Below, one piece after another: positions 43,752-54,029 of a DNA stretch of 64,000 nt. The number at the start of each line of letters is the position of its first letter. The first letter of the stretch is position 1. The translations under genes and the position numbers were made by a program. Source of the DNA: Comamonadaceae bacterium (GTDB taxonomy: Bacteria > Pseudomonadota > Gammaproteobacteria > Burkholderiales > Burkholderiaceae_C); contig JAIXUC010000003.1 in the NCBI GenBank assembly GCA_027483665.1, positions 91,699 through 155,698 of the forward strand, in the 5' to 3' direction. The notes below the pieces were generated by a model. It saw nothing but the letters and a program-made list of their open reading frames with translations, was not told the DNA's origin and did not search any database.

Positions 43752-43808
43752 GGAAAGGTCTCCTTTTTGGGGGGTCAGTGGAAAGGGCTTGCTGGAATGC
43801 AATGCGCA

Positions 43809-45650
43809 TCAGCCCGTTGGGGCGCTGGCAGCAGGGGTTGCGGCGGCTGCGCGAGGCAGCCGACGGTCGCGGTCGTAAGGAAAGACGTCGTGCACATGGC
43901 CAGCGGCGATGCGTTCTTGATGGCCCTGCCAGAAGGCCACGTCCAGCAGGTCTGCGTGGTGGCGCATGAAAGCCTCGCGCACTTTGACATTACCCAACAA
44001 AAACGGGCCGAATGTTTCAGGAAACACATCAAGCGGGCCGACGCTATACCAGATGTCCCCACTCATTTCGTCTTCTTCATTGCGCGGCGCCGGTACTCGA
44101 CGGAACTTGCAGTCGGTGATGTATTCGATTTCGTCGTAGTCGTAGAACACCACTTTTCCGTGGCGCGTGACGCCGAAGTTCTTCCACAGCATGTCGCCGG
44201 GGAAGATGTTGGCCGCCACCAAGTCTTTGATGGCGTTGCCGTACTCCAGCACGCCGCGCTCCAACTGCTCTTGCGCGGCCAGGGCTTGCTCTGCGCCTGC
44301 ATCGAGCGAGTCGAAAGCTTCTTGCAGGTAAATGTTGAGCGGGATCATGCGGCGCTCGATGTAGACGTGCTTCAAGATGACCTCGATTTGCCCGTCGCCA
44401 TCACGGTCCGAGATTTCCAGCTGACTGGGCGCGAACTTTTGAAGTTCGGCGATCAGTTCGTCTTCGAAGCGAGCCCGCGGAAAGGCCACTTCGCTGTACT
44501 CCAGGGTGTCTGCCATTCGGCCCACGCGATCGTGCTGCTTCACCAACAAGTACTTGCCTTTGATCTGCTCGCGGCTGGTGTCTTTTTGCGGCGGGTAGAA
44601 GTCTTTGATGACCTTGAACACAAAGGGAAAGCTGGGTAAATCAAACACCAGCATCACCATGCCCTTGATGCCGGGCGCAATGCGGAACTGGTCGCTGCTG
44701 TGGCGCAGGTGGGCCAGAAAGTCGCGGTAGAACAAGGTCTTGCCTTGCTTGGCCAAGCCCAGCGCGTTGTAGATTTCTGCCCGTGGTTTGCGCGGCATCA
44801 TGCTGCGCAAGAACTGCACATAGGCCGATGGCACTTCCATGTCGACCATGAAGTAAGCGCGTGCAAAGCTGAACAAGATGAGCAAGTCGTCTTCGCCAAA
44901 CAAGGTGGCGTCGATCACCAAACGGCCTTGCCGGTTGTGCAGGATGGGCAGCGCAAAGGGCACCTCGGTGAAGCCGTTGATCAGCTTGCCCACGATGTAG
45001 GCGCCCTTGTTGCGAAAGAACAGACCCGAGAGCACCTGCAGCTGGAAGTTGGCGCGCGGCCTGTCTGCCCCCAAGCGCTCCACCATGCGCTGCGCGATGG
45101 CGGCCACGTCGTGCTCCAGGTGCTCAAAGGGGCGTTGCAGATCAAAGTCCAAAACCATCTGCAGGACAGTGGCCGCGAATGCTTCGCGCTTGGGGTAGTA
45201 GGCCCGGTAGGTGGGGCGCGCACTGGGCTCGCTGTCTTCGATGTACTCGGTGCTCACTGCCGGGCGCACGAAGATGAAGTCGTTCTGAAAGTAGCTGCGG
45301 TGCAAGATTTTGGTCGTGACCGAATTGAAGAAGGTCTCGGCCAGTTCGGGCTGGTGGTGGTCCACCAACAGCCCGATGTAATGCAGCTTCACCTGCTGCC
45401 ACACGTCCATGGGCTGCTCGCCCGCTTTGAACTCTTTTTCCAGCCGCGCCACGCACTCTTTCACGCGCAGGTCGTAGAACTCGATGCGCTCGCGCTGCGC
45501 GCGCTGCTGGCCGTGCCAGTCCGCCACTTCAAAGCGGTGCTTGGCGCGTGCTGATTCGCTGCGAAATAGCTGGTAGTGGCGGTTGAAGCCATCCATCATG
45601 GCCTTGGCAATGGCGTAGGCAATGGTGGAGTCCAGGCGTTGCGGGAACAT
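43809..45650 (-). CDS. aceK: Isocitrate dehydrogenase kinase/phosphatase
   Basis: The 613-residue bifunctional enzyme phosphorylates and inactivates isocitrate dehydrogenase on acetate-like substrates, sending isocitrate into the glyoxylate shunt, and reverses this on richer carbon. [25 protein letters not shown] is represented by its GIKGMVM loop and the YDYDEIEY metal site is present. Its start shares one base with the can stop (TGATG), so the two are coupled. Placement among leucine genes suits a ketogenic substrate. The C-terminal 25 residues are Ala-rich and poorly conserved. Confidence 0.95.
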   Translation of the reverse strand: MFPQRLDSTIAYAIAKAMMDGFNRHYQLFRSESARAKHRFEVADWHGQQRAQRERIEFYDLRVKECVARLEKEFKAGEQPMDVWQQVKLHYIGLLVDHHQPELAETFFNSVTTKILHRSYFQNDFIFVRPAVSTEYIEDSEPSARPTYRAYYPKREAFAATVLQMVLDFDLQRPFEHLEHDVAAIAQRMVERLGADRPRANFQLQVLSGLFFRNKGAYIVGKLINGFTEVPFALPILHNRQGRLVIDATLFGEDDLLILFSFARAYFMVDMEVPSAYVQFLRSMMPRKPRAEIYNALGLAKQGKTLFYRDFLAHLRHSSDQFRIAPGIKGMVMLVFDLPSFPFVFKVIKDFYPPQKDTSREQIKGKYLLVKQHDRVGRMADTLEYSEVAFPRARFEDELIAELQKFAPSQLEISDRDGDGQIEVILKHVYIERRMIPLNIYLQEAFDSLDAGAEQALAAQEQLERGVLEYGNAIKDLVAANIFPGDMLWKNFGVTRHGKVVFYDYDEIEYITDCKFRRVPAPRNEEDEMSGDIWYSVGPLDVFPETFGPFLLGNVKVREAFMRHHADLLDVAFWQGHQERIAAGHVHDVFPYDRDRRLPRAAAATPAASAPTG

Positions 45651-46333
45651 CAGATTTCCTCGGTCGCGGTAACGGGCGTGGCGTCTTGGCGAGGGTAGCG
45701 CTTGATGGCGCGTGAGAAGGTTTCCACCACCGAATCGTGGCGGTCCATGCTCACGTCCAAGTCTTTGAGCAGGCCATCGGCCAAGCTGTAGACCCAGCCG
45801 TGTACCGACACGTCCTGGCCACGCGCCCAAGCGTCTTGCAGCACCGTGGAGAGGGCGACATTGCCGACCTGCTCAATGACGTTGATCTCGCACAAGATGT
45901 TCTCCTGCTGCTCGGGTGTCAGGTGATCCAGCCGCTTGCGGTGGCGCAAGCGCACGTCTTGCACGTGGCGCAGCCAGTTGTCGGCCAAGCCGATGCGCAA
46001 GCCCTGCATCGCGGCTTTCACCCCGGCGCAGCCGTGGTGTCCGACGACGATGATGTCGCGCACCGCCAAGTGCTCCACTGCAAACTGGATGGTGGACAAC
46101 GCGTTCAAGTCGGAGTGCACCACCACGTTGGCCACGTTGCGGTGTACGAACACTTCGCCCGGCTCCAGACCCGTGATCTGGTTGGCTGGCACGCGGCTGT
46201 CGGAGCAGCCGATCCACATGTAACGCGGCGTCTGCTGAGAGAGCAGGTCCGTGAAAAACCCGGGGCGCTCGCGCTGCGTGCGCTCGGCCCACTCGCGGTT
46301 GCGCGCCAAAAGTTCGTGCAAGATCGATGACAT
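45650..46333 (-). CDS. can: Beta-class carbonic anhydrase
   Basis: The 227-residue zinc enzyme interconverts CO2 and bicarbonate. The ligands C43 and D45 (in CSDSR), H99 and C102 (in GHHGCAG) match those of E. coli Can in spacing. It lies between liuA and aceK with short gaps, in one transcript. Bicarbonate is a substrate of the LiuBD carboxylase, which gives the placement a plausible purpose (inference). Confidence 0.95.
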   Translation of the reverse strand: MSSILHELLARNREWAERTQRERPGFFTDLLSQQTPRYMWIGCSDSRVPANQITGLEPGEVFVHRNVANVVVHSDLNALSTIQFAVEHLAVRDIIVVGHHGCAGVKAAMQGLRIGLADNWLRHVQDVRLRHRKRLDHLTPEQQENILCEINVIEQVGNVALSTVLQDAWARGQDVSVHGWVYSLADGLLKDLDVSMDRHDSVVETFSRAIKRYPRQDATPVTATEEI

Positions 46334-46348
46334 GTGGCGGCGCTTGGC

Positions 46349-47527
46349 TTACATCGTTTGCGCAAACAACTCGCGGCCAATCAGCATGCGGCGAATTTCG
46401 CTGGTGCCAGCGCCAATTTCGTAGAGCTTGGCGTCGCGCCACAAGCGCCCCAGCGGATAGTCGTTGATGTAGCCATTGCCGCCAAAAATCTGGATGCCCT
46501 CACCCGCCATCCAGGTGGCTTTCTCGGCGCACCACAAGATGACGCTGGCGCAGTCCTTGCGCACTTGGCGCACGTGCTCTGCGCCCAGGCTGTCGAGGTT
46601 TTTGCCCACCGTGTAGCAAAACGCGCGCGCGGCCTGCAGCACGGTGTACATGTCGGCCACTTTGCCCTGGATGAGCTGGAACTCGCCAATGCTTTGGCCA
46701 AACTGCTTGCGGTCGTGGATATAGGGCACCACGTTGTCCATCACCGCCTGCATGATCCCGATGGGGCCCGCGGCCAACACAGCGCGCTCGTAGTCCAGCC
46801 CGCTCATCAGCACTTTCGCGCCGCCGTTGAGCGCGCCCAACACGTTCTCAGGCGGCACTTCGACGTTTTGGAACACCATCTCGCCGGTGTGGCTGCCGCG
46901 CATGCCCAGCTTGTCGAGCTTTTGCGCCGTGGAAAAGCCCTTCATGCCTTTTTCGACGATGAAGGCAGTGACACCGCGGGCACCGAGCGCCGGTTCGGTC
47001 TTGGCGTAGACCACCATGACGTCGGCATCAGGGCCGTTGGTGATCCACATCTTGCTGCCGTTGAGCAGGAACACGCCGCCTTTGTCTTCGGCGCGCAGCT
47101 TCATGCTCATCACATCCGAGCCAGCGCCCGGCTCGCTCATGGCCAGCGCACCCACGTGCTCGCCGCTGATGAGCCGCGGCAGGTACTTTCGCCGCTGCGC
47201 CTCGTTGCCGTTGCGCTTGAGCTGGTTGACGCACAGGTTACTGTGCGCGCCGTAGCTCAGGGCCACGCTGGCGCTGGCCCGGCTGATTTCTTCCATGGCG
47301 ACCATGTGCGCCAGATAGCCCATGCCGGCGCCGCCATCGGCCTCGGACACGGTGATGCCCAGCAAACCCAGCTCGCCCATCTTGCGCCACAGGTGCATGG
47401 GGAACTGGTCGCTGCGGTCGATCTCGGCAGCCAGCGGTGCGATTTCGGCCTGCGCAAAGCCGCGCACCGCATCGCGCAGCGCGTCGATGTCTTCACCGAG
47501 TTGAAAGTCGAGGCCTGGCATGTTCAT
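46349..47527 (-). CDS. liuA: Isovaleryl-CoA dehydrogenase
   Basis: The 392-residue flavoenzyme oxidises isovaleryl-CoA to 3-methylcrotonyl-CoA. The catalytic base is E247 in [14 protein letters not shown], the position specific to isovaleryl-CoA dehydrogenases, and the usual C-terminal Glu is replaced (YEIGAGTSE). [11 protein letters not shown] and the [13 protein letters not shown] region are typical. It follows a thioesterase gene by about 30 bases and precedes can. Electrons go to ETF. Confidence 0.96.
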   Translation of the reverse strand: MNMPGLDFQLGEDIDALRDAVRGFAQAEIAPLAAEIDRSDQFPMHLWRKMGELGLLGITVSEADGGAGMGYLAHMVAMEEISRASASVALSYGAHSNLCVNQLKRNGNEAQRRKYLPRLISGEHVGALAMSEPGAGSDVMSMKLRAEDKGGVFLLNGSKMWITNGPDADVMVVYAKTEPALGARGVTAFIVEKGMKGFSTAQKLDKLGMRGSHTGEMVFQNVEVPPENVLGALNGGAKVLMSGLDYERAVLAAGPIGIMQAVMDNVVPYIHDRKQFGQSIGEFQLIQGKVADMYTVLQAARAFCYTVGKNLDSLGAEHVRQVRKDCASVILWCAEKATWMAGEGIQIFGGNGYINDYPLGRLWRDAKLYEIGAGTSEIRRMLIGRELFAQTM

Positions 47528-47559
47528 GGTTGTCTCCTGTGCGGGGCGGGTATCTGTTC

Positions 47560-48003
47560 TTATTCGGTCATGGGCACGGGCATGACGGTCTGCTGCATCA
47601 AAGCGCAGGCGCTGCGCAGGCCGGAAGGTGCAATGTGCGTCACTTCTGCGGTGGTGACGATGAGCCTTCGCCCGGCGCGTACCACGCGGCCATGGGCCAG
47701 CAACTCACCGTCGCGAAAAGCCGCCAAGAAATTGATCTTGAACTCCACCGCGGTCACTTCCATGCCGGGTGGTGCCAGCGTGAGCGCGGCGTAACCGCCA
47801 GCGATGTCGGCAATCGCCGCCATGGCCCCGCCGTGGTAGCCGCCTTGCTGTTGGGTGATGCGCTCGCTGTAAGGCAAGGCGATCAGGCACTCGCCCGGGC
47901 TCGCCTGCACCAAGCGCGCACCCAACTGGCGCATGAGGCCTTGGCGCTCGAAGCTGCTGCGCACACGCTCCAAGGGGTCTGGCCGATCGTCGGAAGGGTT
48001 CAT
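47560..48003 (-). CDS. PaaI/YdiI family hotdog thioesterase
   Basis: The 147-residue hotdog-fold protein has the motif [21 protein letters not shown], with the catalytic acidic residue in AIAD. It would hydrolyse acyl-CoA, perhaps releasing CoA from dead-end branched intermediates. Its ATG overlaps the liuR stop by four bases, so it is translated with the regulator. The ending is rich in Met/Pro without known role. Confidence 0.87.
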   Translation of the reverse strand: MNPSDDRPDPLERVRSSFERQGLMRQLGARLVQASPGECLIALPYSERITQQQGGYHGGAMAAIADIAGGYAALTLAPPGMEVTAVEFKINFLAAFRDGELLAHGRVVRAGRRLIVTTAEVTHIAPSGLRSACALMQQTVMPVPMTE

Positions 48004-48410
48004 GCTGACCGCTCCAGTTTGGGTCGCTCGGCTTTTACCAGCAAGGCACGCGCCTCGCGCTCGTGTGCTTTCACTTCTTCGAGGTTGGCCGCCAGTTCTG
48101 CTGCCTGCTGCTCCAAGTGCTGGCGGTGCTGACCCAGCACGTTGAGGAACTTCTTCAACTGTGCGCCGGTGTCGCGCGGGCTGTCGTACATGTCGATGAT
48201 CTCGCGCGCCTCGGACAAGCTCAAGCCGAGTCGCTTGGCACGAAGCGTCAGCTTGAGGCGGGTTCGGTCTCGCGTCGAGTAAACCCGCTGACGCCCGCCA
48301 GGCCCGGTGCGCTGCGGCTGCAGCAGGCCCATGTCTTCGTAGAAACGAATGGCCCGGGTGGTGAGGTCGAACTCGCTGGCCAGATCGCTGATGGTGTAGC
48401 TGTTCGCCAT
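48000..48410 (-). CDS. liuR: LiuR-type MerR family regulator
   Basis: The 136-residue protein has an N-terminal MerR helix-turn-helix (YTISDLASEFDLTTRAIRFYEDMGLL) shown by its ISDLASEFDL core, followed by a dimerising coiled coil; there are no metal-binding cysteines, which fits the LiuR subgroup. It leads the thioesterase-liuA-can-aceK unit. The 22-bp operator 14 bases upstream of its ATG and the identical copy upstream of liuB suggest that it controls itself and both liu units, probably relieved by a CoA intermediate. Confidence 0.9.
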   Translation of the reverse strand: MANSYTISDLASEFDLTTRAIRFYEDMGLLQPQRTGPGGRQRVYSTRDRTRLKLTLRAKRLGLSLSEAREIIDMYDSPRDTGAQLKKFLNVLGQHRQHLEQQAAELAANLEEVKAHEREARALLVKAERPKLERSA

Positions 48411-48423
48411 GGTGCGCGCGGGG

Positions 48424-48445
48424 TTGACGTTGACGTAAACGTCAA
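48424..48445. promoter_or_regulatory. Predicted LiuR operator upstream of liuR
   Basis: TTGACGTT and AACGTCAA bound a 22-bp motif 14 bases before the liuR start. It is the same sequence, in the opposite orientation, as 38605-38626, with no mismatch. The position, overlapping the likely promoter, suits autoregulation. Confidence 0.83.
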
Positions 48446-48485
48446 TTATGGCCGCAGCCCAACCGCTGGCACGTACCCGGCCTGT

Positions 48486-49445
48486 TCACCACTCGGGGAC
48501 GGCTTGCTCGCGCAGCGCTCGGCGCTGGTTGCTGAAGTCGGGCATGACGCTGCCCACGGTTTCCCAAAAGCGCGGGCTGTGGTCCATCACGCGCAGGTGG
48601 CTCAGCTCATGCGCCACCACGTAGTCAATGATGGGCAGCCCGCAGTGAATAAGGCGCCAGTTCAAGCGAATGACGCCATCGGCGCGCGCGCTGCCCCAAC
48701 GCGTGCCGGCGTTGCTGAGCGACAAGCGCGTCCAGCGCACACCCAATAACGGCGCGAAATGGTCCAGGCGCTGCGTGAACAAGCTGCGCGCCTCGCGCAT
48801 CAGCCATGCTTGCACCGCGTCACGCACTTGTGCGGTTTGCGGCTGCGGCGGCAAAGAAAGCTGCAGCACCTCGGTGCCATCATCGGCCACGGTACGCTGG
48901 GCCGTCACGCTATGGGGTGTGACTGATGAGCCCCTGCGCTTGGGCGTGCCTGACGACCCCTCGCGCTGGGGCGTGACCGGCGCGCGTTCTTGCAGCTGCA
49001 AGCGCAGTGGCTGGCCCAGAAACGGCAGCAGAGCCCCGTCACGCCATTCGATGCGGGCACTGTCCAACTGGCGGCGGCGGTCGGCGGTTTCTTGCAGCTT
49101 GCGCAAGATCCAATCGGCTTTTTCCCGCAGCGCCGCATCGACCTCGGCAAGCGGGACCCAGCGCGGTGCGCTCACCACCAAGCCTTCGGGCCCGACCACA
49201 AAGCCAATGGTGCGCCTGCGCGCTCGGCGAAAGTGAAAGCCCACCACGCCATGGCCCAAGCGTGCTTGGCGGTTGGCCAAGGGGTGGCTGAACACTGCAG
49301 GGCTGATGGCTTGTGCCAGCGGGAGTGGCTGCGTGAAAGGGCCCGAAGGTGGCTCAAGGTGCAGTGGCGGCTCGGATGGAATGGGCTGTGCCAGCGCGGT
49401 GGGCCGCTCGAACATATCCAGCAGCAACTGCACCGGGGATCGCAT
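48486..49445 (-). CDS. SprT-like/DUF45 zinc metal-dependent hydrolase (YgjP family)
   Basis: The 319-residue protein has VVAHELSHL with the zinc motif HExxH and a following His/Asp (VMDHSPRFW), which is YgjP/DUF45-like. The N-terminal 80 residues are Pro-rich and variable. A central low-complexity segment (TPQREGSSGTPKRRGSSVTP) comes from an imperfect duplication. It starts one base after the plsC stop and is the last gene of the corC-lnt-gly operon. Function is not established. Confidence 0.85.
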   Translation of the reverse strand: MRSPVQLLLDMFERPTALAQPIPSEPPLHLEPPSGPFTQPLPLAQAISPAVFSHPLANRQARLGHGVVGFHFRRARRRTIGFVVGPEGLVVSAPRWVPLAEVDAALREKADWILRKLQETADRRRQLDSARIEWRDGALLPFLGQPLRLQLQERAPVTPQREGSSGTPKRRGSSVTPHSVTAQRTVADDGTEVLQLSLPPQPQTAQVRDAVQAWLMREARSLFTQRLDHFAPLLGVRWTRLSLSNAGTRWGSARADGVIRLNWRLIHCGLPIIDYVVAHELSHLRVMDHSPRFWETVGSVMPDFSNQRRALREQAVPEW

Positions 49446-49446
49446 G

Positions 49447-50220
49447 TCAGTGGCCGCTCGGGGGCGCGGTGGCAACCGGGGGATCGTCTGCATAAGCGCC
49501 AGGATCCAAGCGGCGCATCTCTGCTTCGATCCAAGCCTCCACTTCACGCATCAACTCGTCAGCGCTGCGGCCATGGCTGGAAATGGCCGGGCCAATCGAC
49601 ACATCGACCACACCAGCACGCTTGATGAACGCCTTGCGTGGCCAGCAACGCGCCGATGTCACGGCCACTGGCACCACCGGCGCGCCGGTCTCGATCGCCA
49701 AGCGTGTGCCGCCCGACTTGTACACCCCCTGCTGGCCACGCGGGATGCGCGTGCCTTCTGGAAACATGATGACCCACACGCCTTGCGCCAGCAGCCTGCG
49801 GCCTTGCTCGACCACCTTGTTGAAGGCCTGCGCACGCTGACGCCGGTCGATGTGGATCATGTCCAGCCGACCCATGGCCCAGCCAAAAAATGGCACGAAC
49901 AGCAACTCACGCTTGAACACATAGGCCAGCGGGTGCGGCATGAGCGTGGGCATCAGGAAAGTCTCCAGCGTGGATTGGTGCTTGACCAACAGCACCGCCG
50001 CACTGGTTTCGCCTTGCGGCAAGTTAGCCATGCCTTGCACCCGCACCTGCACGCCACACAACACCCGCAGGCCGTCCACAGCCCAACCCAGCCAGCGCGC
50101 CGCCATCCAGTACAGCGGAACACCGCGAACAAACAGCGAAGCGGTGAGCATGATGAGTGCCCAGGGCACCACCGTGACCAACATCCACAAGGCGTGCAGC
50201 AAGGAACGAATGAGCGCCAT
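49447..50220 (-). CDS. plsC: 1-acyl-sn-glycerol-3-phosphate acyltransferase
   Basis: The 257-residue inner-membrane enzyme adds the second acyl chain to make phosphatidic acid. It starts with a membrane helix, then KHQSTLET, and FPEGTR at 153-158. The catalytic motif is H81-x4-E86 rather than the canonical H-x4-D; this variant is, as far as I recall, common in beta-proteobacterial PlsC. It is three bases behind gmhB. The C-terminal 15 residues are unconserved. Confidence 0.92.
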   Translation of the reverse strand: MALIRSLLHALWMLVTVVPWALIMLTASLFVRGVPLYWMAARWLGWAVDGLRVLCGVQVRVQGMANLPQGETSAAVLLVKHQSTLETFLMPTLMPHPLAYVFKRELLFVPFFGWAMGRLDMIHIDRRQRAQAFNKVVEQGRRLLAQGVWVIMFPEGTRIPRGQQGVYKSGGTRLAIETGAPVVPVAVTSARCWPRKAFIKRAGVVDVSIGPAISSHGRSADELMREVEAWIEAEMRRLDPGAYADDPPVATAPPSGH

Positions 50221-50223
50221 GCT

Positions 50224-50814
50224 TCAGGCCGAGTCGGCGAGTGCCTGCGCCGTCTGGGCAGCCAAGGCAGCGCGCGCGATGATGTGGTCGGCGAAAGCGC
50301 CCAGGTCTTCGTGGACCACCGTGCCCGGTGGAAATGCCGGCGACAGCGGCCGGTCGCGCCACTCGGCACCTTTGCCAGTCAACAACAAATGCGGCTCGCA
50401 GCCAGCTGCGAAACCAGCTTGCAAGTCGCGCAGGCTGTCGCCAGCCGTGGGAACCAAGCGCAAGTCCACACCCAAACGTTCACCGATCTGCGCGTACAAG
50501 CCCGGCATGGGCTTGCGGCACATGCAAGCGTCATCCGGCGTGTGCGGGCAGAAAAACACGGCGTCGATGCGCGCGCCCTGCGCTGCCAACAGCTTGTGCA
50601 TCTTGCGGTGGATCGCGTTCAGGGTGGCGGCATCAAACAAGCCACGCCCAATGCCCGACTGGTTGGACGCCACCACGACGTGCCAGCCCGCGTGGTTCAG
50701 CCGCGCCACGGCTTCTAAAGCGCCGGGGAAGGGCCGCCATTCTTCGGGTGACTTGATGAAGTCATCGCTGTCTTCGTTGATCGTGCCGTCGCGGTCGAGG
50801 ATCACCAGTTTCAT
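50224..50814 (-). CDS. gmhB: D-glycero-beta-D-manno-heptose 1,7-bisphosphate 7-phosphatase
   Basis: The 196-residue HAD phosphatase has LDRDGTIN with nucleophile D7 and acid D9, and the zinc loop CPHTPDDACMC, specific to GmhB. It removes the 7-phosphate in ADP-heptose synthesis for the LPS core. The gene lies between glyS and plsC in the envelope/translation operon. Its C-terminal third is slightly longer than the minimal enzyme. Confidence 0.94.
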   Translation of the reverse strand: MKLVILDRDGTINEDSDDFIKSPEEWRPFPGALEAVARLNHAGWHVVVASNQSGIGRGLFDAATLNAIHRKMHKLLAAQGARIDAVFFCPHTPDDACMCRKPMPGLYAQIGERLGVDLRLVPTAGDSLRDLQAGFAAGCEPHLLLTGKGAEWRDRPLSPAFPPGTVVHEDLGAFADHIIARAALAAQTAQALADSA

Positions 50815-50863
50815 GGGGGCAGGCTCAGGACAAATACGTGGCTGGTAGCGAAGCCGGGCGCGC

Positions 50864-53017
50864 TCAAGCCGCCAAGCGCGACAGATCGGCCACGCGGTTC
50901 ATGGCTTCGTGCAATTGTTTGAGCAGGGCCAAGCGGTTGGCTTTGAGCGCCGGGTCTTCGGCGTTGACCATCACGCCGTCAAAAAAGGCATCGACCGGCG
51001 CTCGCAGAGCGGCCAGTGTTTGCAGGCTGGCGGTGTAGTCTCCGGCTTCAAACAGGGCCTTGGCCGTTGGCAAGGTGGCCTGCATGGCGGCGTGCAGTGA
51101 CTTCTCGGCGGCTTCAACGAGCAACTGGTCGTCGACGTGCGCTGGCACGTCGGCATCCGACTTTTTCAAGATGTTGCCGATGCGCTTGTTGGCAGCCGCC
51201 AGCGCTGGTGCTTCGGGCAGGCGGGCGAAGGCTTGTACGGCGGTCAGGAGGTCAGGGACTTTGGCCAACGGCGGCAATCTGCCTTGATTGACCACTGCTG
51301 TGACCTCGCTTGCAGAGTAACCCAGCTCCTGGCAGTAACCGTCAAGTCGGTCGATCATGAACTGCAAAACGTCTGTCCTGGCATCGGAGAAGTCGGATGG
51401 AAAAGACGAGTAGGCGAAATCGACCAACTGCTTAGCTGTCAGGTTCAACTGCCGTTCAAGGACCAAGCGCACAACACCCAAAGCATGACGCCGCAGCGCG
51501 AAGGGATCCTTGTCTCCGGTGGGACGCTGACCAATCCCGAACAGACCGAGCAAGGTTTCCAGCTTGTCGGCCAGCGCCACCACCAAACCCACGTCGTTGC
51601 GCGGCAACGCATCGCCAGCAAAGCGCGGTTTGTAGTGGTCTTCGATGGCGTCGGCGATCAGCGGCGACAGGCCTTCATGGCGCGCGTAATAGCCACCCAT
51701 GATCCCCTGCAACTCAGGGAACTCGCCGACCATGTCGGTGAGCAAGTCGGCTTTGGCCAGTTGCGCTGCCGTGTCGGCCTGTTGGGCCAAGGCGTCGCCG
51801 CCGAGCTGGTGGCCAATCCCTCGGGCAATGGCGCGCACGCGCTCGGTGCGCTCACCCTGCGTGCCCAGCTTGTTGTGATAGACCACCTTGTCCAAGCCCG
51901 GCAAGCGGTCGATGAGCTTTTTCTTGCGGTCCTGATCGAAGAAAAACTTCGCATCGGCCAAGCGTGGGCGCACCACGCGTTCGTTGCCACCGATGACGGC
52001 GCTGGGGTCTTCCGGGCTGATGTTGCTTACCACCAGAAAGCAGTTCGTCAACTGGCCCTGGGCATCCAGCAGCGGGAAGTACTTTTGATTGGCCTTCATC
52101 GTGAGGATGAGGCACTCCTGCGGCACGGCCAGAAACTCCGGCTCGAACTGACACACCAGCACGTTAGGTCGCTCGACCAAGGCGGTCACTTCATCGAGCA
52201 AGGCGTTGTCGATGTCGCCATTGGGGTCGGTCAGTGGAAAGTGCCCGGCCGGCGCACGTTCGATCAACTGCTGACGAATCGCTTCCTTGCGCTTGGTGAA
52301 GCTGGCAATGACCGCGCCGTCGCGCAGCAGCGCGTCGGCGTAAGAGTCGGCCTCTTCAATCACCACCGGTGACACGCGAGCCTCGAATCGGTGGCCTTGC
52401 GTGGTGCGCCCAGCCTGCAAGCCCAACACCGACACGGGCACGACTTCGCTGCCATGCAAAGCCACCAGCCCGTGCGCGGGCCGAACAAATTGCACGCTGC
52501 TCCAGCCCGGCATGTCACAGCCCGATTCGAGCTGGTAGGTCATGAGCTTCGGGATGGGAAGTTTGGCCAGAGCTTCGTCCAAGGCCTTTTGTAAACCGAG
52601 GCTCAAACTCAAGCCTTGCGCGGTGCTGTCGTAGAACAGCGCTTCGGCTTTGCCATCGGGCACACGCCTCAGTTCGGCCACTGCCGAGGCGTCAGCACCC
52701 AGCGCGGCCAGGCGTTTGAGCAGCGCGGGGGTGGGCTGCCCCGATGCGTCCAGGCCCACGGAGACGGGCATGAGTTTTTGCGAAACGGACTTGTCGGGGG
52801 CCTTTGCCAAGACGCCTTTGATCCACACCGCCAATCGACGCGGCGAGGCGTAGGGCACGACGTTGTCGCCGAGTTTCAGCGTCTGGCTTTTGTCCACCAA
52901 ATCAAGGTCGGCCAATTGCAGCCAGACGTTGGAGGCAAATGACAAACCCAGCTTTTCCAAGACCTTGGGCGGCAGCTCCTCCACAAACAGTTCGACGAGC
53001 AGGTTCTTCGATGTCAT
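50864..53017 (-). CDS. glyS: Glycyl-tRNA synthetase beta subunit
   Basis: The 717-residue subunit of the alpha2beta2 glycyl-tRNA synthetase recognises tRNA(Gly). LLVELFVEELPPKVL opens it, and HD-domain-like DLMTDMVGEFPELQGIMG and the C-terminal anticodon-binding region are present in normal order. The ATG at 53017 is chosen (MTSKNLLVELF). It follows glyQ by 67 bases. Within the region 51.3-51.5 kb codon use seems less GC-rich, but the frame is intact. Confidence 0.96.
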   Translation of the reverse strand: MTSKNLLVELFVEELPPKVLEKLGLSFASNVWLQLADLDLVDKSQTLKLGDNVVPYASPRRLAVWIKGVLAKAPDKSVSQKLMPVSVGLDASGQPTPALLKRLAALGADASAVAELRRVPDGKAEALFYDSTAQGLSLSLGLQKALDEALAKLPIPKLMTYQLESGCDMPGWSSVQFVRPAHGLVALHGSEVVPVSVLGLQAGRTTQGHRFEARVSPVVIEEADSYADALLRDGAVIASFTKRKEAIRQQLIERAPAGHFPLTDPNGDIDNALLDEVTALVERPNVLVCQFEPEFLAVPQECLILTMKANQKYFPLLDAQGQLTNCFLVVSNISPEDPSAVIGGNERVVRPRLADAKFFFDQDRKKKLIDRLPGLDKVVYHNKLGTQGERTERVRAIARGIGHQLGGDALAQQADTAAQLAKADLLTDMVGEFPELQGIMGGYYARHEGLSPLIADAIEDHYKPRFAGDALPRNDVGLVVALADKLETLLGLFGIGQRPTGDKDPFALRRHALGVVRLVLERQLNLTAKQLVDFAYSSFPSDFSDARTDVLQFMIDRLDGYCQELGYSASEVTAVVNQGRLPPLAKVPDLLTAVQAFARLPEAPALAAANKRIGNILKKSDADVPAHVDDQLLVEAAEKSLHAAMQATLPTAKALFEAGDYTASLQTLAALRAPVDAFFDGVMVNAEDPALKANRLALLKQLHEAMNRVADLSRLAA

Positions 53018-53084
53018 CTTCAAAGCGAATCCAGTGGGGCTGTGCCGGGCGTCCATCGCGCGCTGATCGGGCGTTGATCGAGCA

Positions 53085-54020
53085 TTAGGCGGTGACGACG
53101 GTCTGAGGCACGGGTTGCGGCGCGGGCTGAGGCATTTGTGCCACCCACTCGCGCGGGGCCATGGGAAAGCCCAGTCGCTGGCGGCTCTCCAAATAGCTTT
53201 GCGCCACGCTGCGCGCCAGGTTGCGAATGCGGCCGATGTAGGCTGCGCGCTCGGTCACGCTGATGGCACCGCGCGCGTCCAGCAGGTTGAAGGTGTGCGC
53301 GCACTTGAGCACTTGCTCGTAAGCCGGCAAGGCCAGTTGCTGCGTCATGAGGTGCTTGGCCTGCTTTTCGTGTGCGGTGAAGGCGGTGAACAGAAAGTCT
53401 GCGTCGCTGTGCTCGAAGTTGTAGGCCGACTGCTCCACCTCGTTTTGCTTGTAGACGTCGCCGTAGCTCATGGTCTCTGTCCACTTCAGGTTGTAGACGT
53501 TGTCCACGCCCTGCAGATACATGGCAAGGCGCTCCAGGCCGTAGGTGATTTCGCCGGTGATGGGCTTGCAGTCGATGCCACCGACTTGCTGGAAATAGGT
53601 GAACTGGGTCACTTCCATGCCATTGAGCCAAACCTCCCAGCCCAAACCCCAGGCGCCCAGCGTGGGGTTTTCCCAATCGTCTTCCACGAAGCGAACGTCG
53701 TTCTTCTTCAGGTCAAAGCCCAGCGCTTCCAGAGATCCCAAATACAACTCCAAGATGTTGGCCGGCGCGGGCTTGAGCACCACTTGGTACTGGTAGTAGT
53801 GCTGCAAGCGGTTCGGGTTTTGACCGTAGCGACCGTCTTTGGGTCGGCGGCTGGGCTGCACGTAAGCAGCCTTCCAAGGCTCAGGGCCCAAAGCCCGCAA
53901 AAAGGTGGCGGTGTGGCTGGTGCCAGCACCTACCTCCATGTCGTAAGGTTGCAGCAATGCGCAACCTTGGGCGTCCCAATACGACTGCAAACGCAGGATG
54001 ATCTGCTGAAAAGTAAGCAT
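53085..54020 (-). CDS. glyQ: Glycyl-tRNA synthetase alpha subunit
   Basis: The 311-residue catalytic subunit has [37 protein letters not shown] and the class II motif region [10 protein letters not shown]. It activates glycine and works with GlyS, encoded next. It follows lnt after nine bases. The Pro/Gln-rich C terminus ([10 protein letters not shown]) is not conserved. Confidence 0.97.
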   Translation of the reverse strand: MLTFQQIILRLQSYWDAQGCALLQPYDMEVGAGTSHTATFLRALGPEPWKAAYVQPSRRPKDGRYGQNPNRLQHYYQYQVVLKPAPANILELYLGSLEALGFDLKKNDVRFVEDDWENPTLGAWGLGWEVWLNGMEVTQFTYFQQVGGIDCKPITGEITYGLERLAMYLQGVDNVYNLKWTETMSYGDVYKQNEVEQSAYNFEHSDADFLFTAFTAHEKQAKHLMTQQLALPAYEQVLKCAHTFNLLDARGAISVTERAAYIGRIRNLARSVAQSYLESRQRLGFPMAPREWVAQMPQPAPQPVPQTVVTA

Positions 54021-54029
54021 CGTTCGAGT

